DNA from: Cordylochernes scorpioides
Taxonomy: Eukaryota; Arthropoda; Arachnida; Pseudoscorpiones; Chernetidae
Length of the DNA: 64,000 nt
Direction of reading: 5' to 3'
Assembly: GCA_030710605.1 (NCBI GenBank)
Contig: CP092874.1
Span: 39,504,164 to 39,568,163 of the forward strand
The notes under the pieces are model-generated. The model did no database searches and was not told the DNA's origin. It saw nothing but the letters and a program-made list of their open reading frames with translations. Both the position numbers and the translations under genes were made by a program. Each line of letters begins with the position of its first letter. Position 1 is the stretch's first letter. Below are positions 60,460 through 64,000 of the stretch, piece after piece.

Positions 60460-61782
60460 GATGAGGATTTTGAAAGGCTATTTTTAAATCAAATAACAGA
60501 CGAAGAGGATAAATTTATCGAAAGTGTTAAGAAAAACCTTAATGGAAGCAGGCGATCAATTGCGCAAAACTTTAAAGAAGAAGATGGATGCCTCTTTAAG
60601 AAAAACCCGAACCCTGAAGGCAGGGCGTGGTTGCTTGTGGTTCCAGAGAATAAAAAGAGAGAAATTATGAAAGAATATCACAATCATATGTCGAATGGCC
60701 ATCTGGGCGTCGCCAGAACCATGTACCGAATAAAAAGTAAATACTTTTGGCCATCCATGCTAAAGGATGTCTCAGAATTCGTTAAGACGTGTCACCTTTG
60801 CCAAAGTAGGAAAGGCTCAAACCAATTACATTCTGGACTACTACAGCCCATCCCCCCAGCCAACTTTCCTTTCGAAAGAATTGGAATTGACTTTGTTGGT
60901 CCACTACCATCTACGAAAAACAGGAAAAAATGGATAATCGTGCTGACGGACTACTACACTAGATATGCAGAAACAAGAGCAGTCTCGGAAGCAACAGTGA
61001 AAGAAGTTTCTAAATTTCTAGTAGAGGATATTTTTCTTCGGCACGGAGCCCCACAATATCTTATTAGTGACAGAGGCTCTCAATTTACCAGTAATTTAAT
61101 GAAAGAGGTGATGAAAACGTGCAAGATTAAACATTGCTTCACAACGAGCTATCATCCCCAGACTAATGGATTGACAGAGCGGTTAAATAGAACATTGATC
61201 AATATGCTCAGTATGTATGTGAACACTGATCAGAAAAATTGGGACGAAATACTCCCATTCATCACTCACGCTTACAATACTACAATTCAGGAAACCACAG
61301 GATATTCTCCCTTTTTCCTGATGTTTGGAAGAGAACCCACGTCTCTTTTGGACGACAGGAATATCTCGGTGGACATTGACAAAGATGATTATGATGAATA
61401 CATAAAACATCACTTAGACAAAATAAACAGAACAAGAAAATTAGTTATTAACAACACAATAAAGACTCAAGAAAGAATGAAAAAGAACTATGACAAGAAA
61501 CACATGGAAAGAAGCTACGAACCAGGAGAATTAGTAGCAGTTTGGACACCAATTAGGAAAATAGGAAAGTGTGAGAAACTACTGAGAAAATATTTTGGCC
61601 CATATAGAATATTAAAGAAGCTGTCTAACGTAAATTACTTAATTGAGCCAAAAGATAATCCTGGCCAAGACCCATTGATTGTCCATGTCTCAAGACTCAA
61701 ACCCTATTTTGAGAGAATTGATGAGGTAACTCACGAGGACGTGACGACCTCTGGAGAGGGGGAAGTGTTACATCATGATTAA
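60460..61782 (+). CDS. pol: Gypsy-2 pol part 2: integrase
   Basis: In frame with part 1 after the TAG: DEDFERLFLNQIT leads into the zinc finger (H..H near SNGHLGVART, then CHLC) and the catalytic core with IGIDFVGPL (Asp), LISDRGSQFTS (Asp) and QTNGLTERLNR (Glu); the last two are 35 residues apart as in DD35E integrases. A GPY/F-like module (KYFGPYRILKKLSNVNYLI) follows. The frame ends 61780-61782, at the start of the 3' LTR, so the last codons are LTR-encoded. If the TAG blocks translation, integrase would not be made; the first internal Met here is at 60631. Confidence 0.94.
   Translation, partial: DEDFERLFLNQITDEEDKFIESVKKNLNGSRRSIAQNFKEEDGCLFKKNPNPEGRAWLLVVPENKKREIMKEYHNHMSNGHLGVARTMYRIKSKYFWPSMLKDVSEFVKTCHLCQSRKGSNQLHSGLLQPIPPANFPFERIGIDFVGPLPSTKNRKKWIIVLTDYYTRYAETRAVSEATVKEVSKFLVEDIFLRHGAPQYLISDRGSQFTSNLMKEVMKTCKIKHCFTTSYHPQTNGLTERLNRTLINMLSMYVNTDQKNWDEILPFITHAYNTTIQETTGYSPFFLMFGREPTSLLDDRNISVDIDKDDYDEYIKHHLDKINRTRKLVINNTIKTQERMKKNYDKKHMERSYEPGELVAVWTPIRKIGKCEKLLRKYFGPYRILKKLSNVNYLIEPKDNPGQDPLIVHVSRLKPYFERIDEVTHEDVTTSGEGEVLHHD
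61752..61765 (+). other. Gypsy-2 polypurine tract
   Basis: ggagagggggaag directly before the 3' LTR TGTTAC; primes plus-strand DNA synthesis. It is also translated as part of the integrase C-terminus. Confidence 0.85.
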
Positions 61783-62109
61783 TGGCGTATTTCTTATATT
61801 ATTTTTAATATATTTGAAATTTAAATTATATATTTATTTATTTTTATATAAAATATTCTATGATATTTATTTAAAACACAGATTATTTAGATTGTCATCA
61901 TTTGTATTTAGGTACACGTGTGACTTCACTGCTCTCTTTGATGTGAGAAAATAAAGAGAGGATTCTGGTGGCTACTTAAAGAAGACTTATCTCGTTATTC
62001 CCTTTTATAAATTTGTAGGATGGTTGAAACACGCTCTGGTAAGATGCAAGACCCAGCACAGGAGAGAATCCAGGCTGAAGAGTCTGCCAAGCCGCAACCT
62101 GGTGCAACA
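61766..62109 (+). repeat. Gypsy-2 3' LTR
   Basis: 344 bp, identical by eye to the 5' copy. It repeats the gag ATG and first 30 codons, producing a chimeric open frame (62020-62220) that is not a gene. Confidence 0.95.
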
Positions 62110-62143
62110 ATAGAGAGGTGTCCGTTAAAGGAAGGTTCTACTG

Positions 62144-62455
62144 TATTACCTTTCTGTCATCTAACTTACCTTCTATATATAACAATTTTAGAAACACACT
62201 GTTTACTTTTAAATATCTAACACTTGGTAGATATGAGCTAAACCTTTTCGATACAGTTCCTCCCTCACTACTATGGACGAAAGTGAATAATTTAGAATTG
62301 AATTACCGATTTGTCAACCCAATTAACTATGAAATAATGATGACAGCAGTTCGTTGGAATAATTCTTTAATCAAATATATTAAAATTAGTTCTGGTGTAA
62401 TCCAGGTCACACCATTATCTTAATGTTTATTCTTTCTCTTCATAAATAATCTAAT
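62144..62455 (+). repeat. Dispersed repeat with 101-codon frame, second copy
   Basis: Plus-strand counterpart of 13274-13576, also next to a MITE end. The open frame 62118-62423 has the same length and ends SSGVIQVTPLS compared with SSGVIQVTLLS. Unrecognised product. Confidence 0.5.
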
Positions 62456-62595
62456 TGAAATATTTGCTTATTCAAATTTGACAATGAATACATTTACCTA
62501 AATTTGGATACATTTACCTTCTCTTCTACACGGATGATTTAGATTTACTTGATGATTCTAAAATTAACTACAAATTGTATATATACTAGTATATA

Positions 62596-62882
62596 TACAC
62601 CTGGTACAGGCCATGATAATCATGGTGGGAAGAGGTAGGCGACTGCTTTTACTGTAAGTGCTCCACATGTCTACACATGTGAAAAGCATTTCGACTTTGC
62701 ACTTACAAATGTGTCGGAGCTCCGTTTGGTTACCTGCACTCGCTGGTGGGGTTCGGTTTTTGCAAGAATCGGGGGCCATTTGAGTTTTTTTTTTCACAGA
62801 AAAAATTGGCCAATGCGAGAATCCAACCCGGTTCGTAGAGGTCGAAAACCAACGGTTTAGACCATCCTTCCACCGACCCCCT
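62596..62882 (-). mobile_element. tRNA-derived SINE, copy 2
   Basis: Reverse complement matches 21728-22033: ggtacaggccatgataatca, gaggtaggcgactgctttta, B-box-like aaccgggttggattctcgc, and gggggtcggtggaaggatgg at the head. About 15 percent diverged by eye. Confidence 0.75.
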
Positions 62883-62944
62883 TGAATTAAAGTAAATCGA
62901 AAATGATGATTTTCGAAATGGTGGAAAGGAGGCGCGTTCTGAAA

Positions 62945-63200
62945 AAAATTGGGAACATGATCATGCCGTGTAATTGTTATATTATATATACTTCTGTGGA
63001 CCAATCTATTAGAATCCTGAATGGGACGAGTGTCTTCAATAAAGGCTTTTTATGGTTGTTTTTGCAAATGAAATTTTTGAAAATGATTTTGCTATTTTTC
63101 AATTACTGAAGGATATTTAGATACAAGGACATAGTAGAGGCCATCTACTACTCAAATTATAATTTTTAACCATATTTTTTCATTTTGTAAAATAAAAAAT
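62945..63200 (+). repeat. LINE-like 3' tail repeat, copy 2
   Basis: Parallel to 18950-19190: tgaatgggacgagtgtcttc, aataaaggctttttatggtt, catagtagaggccatctact. Confidence 0.5.
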
Positions 63201-63269
63201 TAACATTCAATATATGAAATTATTAAATTTAATTTAAAAAAAAATATTTATTTTCAGAGAGAATTTTAT

Positions 63270-63345
63270 CCCTATATACTAAAATATAGTCACGAGCGTC
63301 TTTCCACCGTCATCGGCCGCTTCTGTCACGGATGCGCGCGCATCT
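63270..63345 (+). mobile_element. Helitron-like 5' end carrying GC-rich start
   Basis: TCCCTATATACTAAAATATA then gtcacgagcgtctttccac and cggatgcgcgcgcatctac. The same start recurs at about 63512-63570. Probably a third Helitron-type family. Confidence 0.45.
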
Positions 63346-63362
63346 ACCAAAAAAAAAAAAAC

Positions 63363-63451
63363 TCCCTCGAGCCGTATTTGAACCAGCGACCAAAGGATCA
63401 CCGCTTAATTACATCTACAGTCCTCTGCTCTGCCAACTGAGCTATCGAGGG
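63363..63451 (-). tRNA. tRNA-Tyr (GTA) with 16-nt intron, probably decaying
   Basis: 89 nt. The acceptor stem CCCTCGA/TCGAGGG is perfect, the D arm tagctcagttggcagagc is normal and the anticodon loop CTGTAGA gives GTA. A 16-nt intron (atgtaattaagcggtg) follows the base after the anticodon, the position usual in eukaryotic tRNA-Tyr. The T arm reads GCTGG TTCAAAT ACGGC, with the normally invariant C61 as A, and the B box is altered. It may be a pseudogene. It lies between two copies of a Helitron-like start. Confidence 0.75.
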
Positions 63452-63509
63452 ATCCGAACTTTATGAATAAGTTTACCTTATAAAGTCAACTAATCCTATT
63501 TCTACATAT

Positions 63510-63690
63510 TTCTATATATATATATAGTCACGAGCGTCTTTCCACCGTCATCGGCCGCCTCTGTCACGGATGGCCATTGGACGGGTACGATCACGTGTCA
63601 TCGTTGGCGCGCCGGTGACCTTGAGTGACGTAATGCCTCCTCCCCCCCCTGCCGGCGGCGCACGCCCGTTGGCTGCCGGCGAGCACGTAC
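63510..63690 (+). repeat. Helitron-like start and GC-rich module
   Basis: tatatagtcacgagcgtctt, gatcacgtgtcatcgttggc, tgccggcggcgcacgcccgt, gctgccggcgagcacgta. The last parts are the inverted counterpart of 26013-26100. No gene. Confidence 0.6.
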
Positions 63691-63746
63691 ATAGTCAGAT
63701 AAAGCACATAGGCTATAGTTATTAACTAATATATGCATTTATTTAA

Positions 63747-63834
63747 GGCGCCAATTTATAATTGTAACAAATAGTATTTGAATAAAAACATTCAATCGGG
63801 TAAAACACGGGCGTTGCCCGGGTCATTCGGCTAG
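63747..63834 (+). mobile_element. Helitron family A 3'-terminal fragment
   Basis: ggcgccaatttataattg, hairpin cacgggcgttgcccggg, CTAG at 63831-63834. Confidence 0.75.
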
Positions 63835-64000
63835 TATATATATAAAAGTCAGTGTATGTATGTACGAGTATGTATGTATGTGTGTTTGTTCCTATGTCGG
63901 CTATACACGTCCACAATACGTAACTAATCTGACTAAAATTTTAACTGTATATCGAGTAGAATTTGGAAAAACTTATAGTGAAAATTTCAGTTCTCTAACC
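63835..64000 (+). mobile_element. Helitron family A 5' portion (cut by window edge)
   Basis: Begins in the TATATATATAAAAGTCAGTG right after the previous CTAG and follows family A (ctatgtcggctatacacgtc, aacttatagtgaaaatttca) to the window end. Another head-to-tail junction. Confidence 0.75.

Larger units (their letters stand above)
56916..62109 (+). mobile_element. Gypsy-2: young Ty3/Gypsy retrotransposon
   Basis: 5194 bp bounded by identical LTRs and the duplication ATAG (56912-56915, 62110-62113). gag, protease, RT, RNase H and integrase are all present in long frames, with one TAG between RNase H and integrase. The purine tract ggagagggggaag precedes the 3' LTR. The most recent large insertion in the window. 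Confidence 0.96.
56785..62143. mobile_element. Tigger-type MITE split by Gypsy-2
   Basis: 56785-56915 and 62114-62143 together match the MITE at 13579-13736: outer ends CAGTAGAACCTC and GGTTCTACTG next to TA. Gypsy-2 lies between, with a 4-bp ATAG duplication. Confidence 0.88.

Noticed and set aside
62020-62220. 66-codon ORF repeating the gag N-terminus
   Set aside because: It is the LTR-encoded gag start running out into flanking MITE sequence, an automatic by-product of the 3' LTR.

Overview
This is a eukaryotic, almost certainly arthropod, nuclear window of about 64 kb, AT-rich, with two 100-N assembly gaps (3556-3655 and 55173-55272). It is dominated by nested transposable elements. The order cannot be fixed from this sequence. 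The Tc1-like, Jockey-like, BEL/Pao, Ty3/Gypsy and Penelope-like proteins and the Helitron ends suit chelicerates or insects; a PRANC-like ankyrin protein is best known to me from parasitoid wasps and their viruses. No conserved single-copy host gene is recognised.

Layout. 1-9 kb: pieces of non-autonomous Helitrons (hairpin plus CTAG 3' ends), tRNA-Gly-derived cassettes, two copies of an unclassified repeat (one split by a LINE 3' fragment), and a head-to-tail array of about five minus-strand Helitrons (5421-8421). 9.3-13.7 kb: a decayed Tc1-like element with TA duplications, an unclassified DNA transposon with long inverted repeats, and a Tigger-type MITE. 13.85-18.1 kb: a decayed minus-strand Jockey-like LINE with a 53-bp minisatellite behind its 5' side. 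19.4-20.6 kb: the only intact gene that does not look like transposon machinery, an intronless ankyrin-repeat ORF with a PRANC-like tail. 21.7-26 kb: a SINE with 12-bp duplications, an unclassified repeat (family D), and an internally deleted Gypsy (Gypsy-1). 26-33.4 kb: further Helitrons, tRNA-like relics, a good tRNA-Phe and a good tRNA-Gly, and a U2 snRNA fragment fused into a Helitron. 33.4-35.4 kb: a 5'-truncated Penelope element inside a Helitron. 35.6-42.1 kb: a decayed BEL/Pao element inside a family-D repeat. 42.5-44.8 kb: three similar Helitron copies. 44.8-49.1 kb: a minus-strand Gypsy (Gypsy-3). 49-51.4 kb: unassigned sequence. 51.4-53.4 kb: an intact, very AT-rich Penelope-like reverse transcriptase ORF without a visible GIY-YIG domain. 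55.5-56.4 kb: a second Tigger-type MITE and a full-length Helitron. 56.9-62.1 kb: a very young Gypsy (Gypsy-2) with LTRs identical by eye, inserted in a MITE. 62-64 kb: a second SINE copy, a tRNA-Tyr-like gene with an intron, and more Helitron ends.

The elements do not form a pathway; they form an insertion history. Several insertions have clear target duplications (SINE, LINE fragments, Penelope, BEL, Gypsy-2, Tc1, MITEs), so relative order can be read. Most informative are Gypsy-2 (gag starting inside the LTR, a U UUA AAC slippery heptamer abutting the gag stop, and one TAG between RNase H and integrase), the repeat-borne tRNA cassettes, the U2-Helitron chimera, the intact Penelope-like ORF and the ankyrin/PRANC-like gene. 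All identifications are from reading motifs; no database search was possible.
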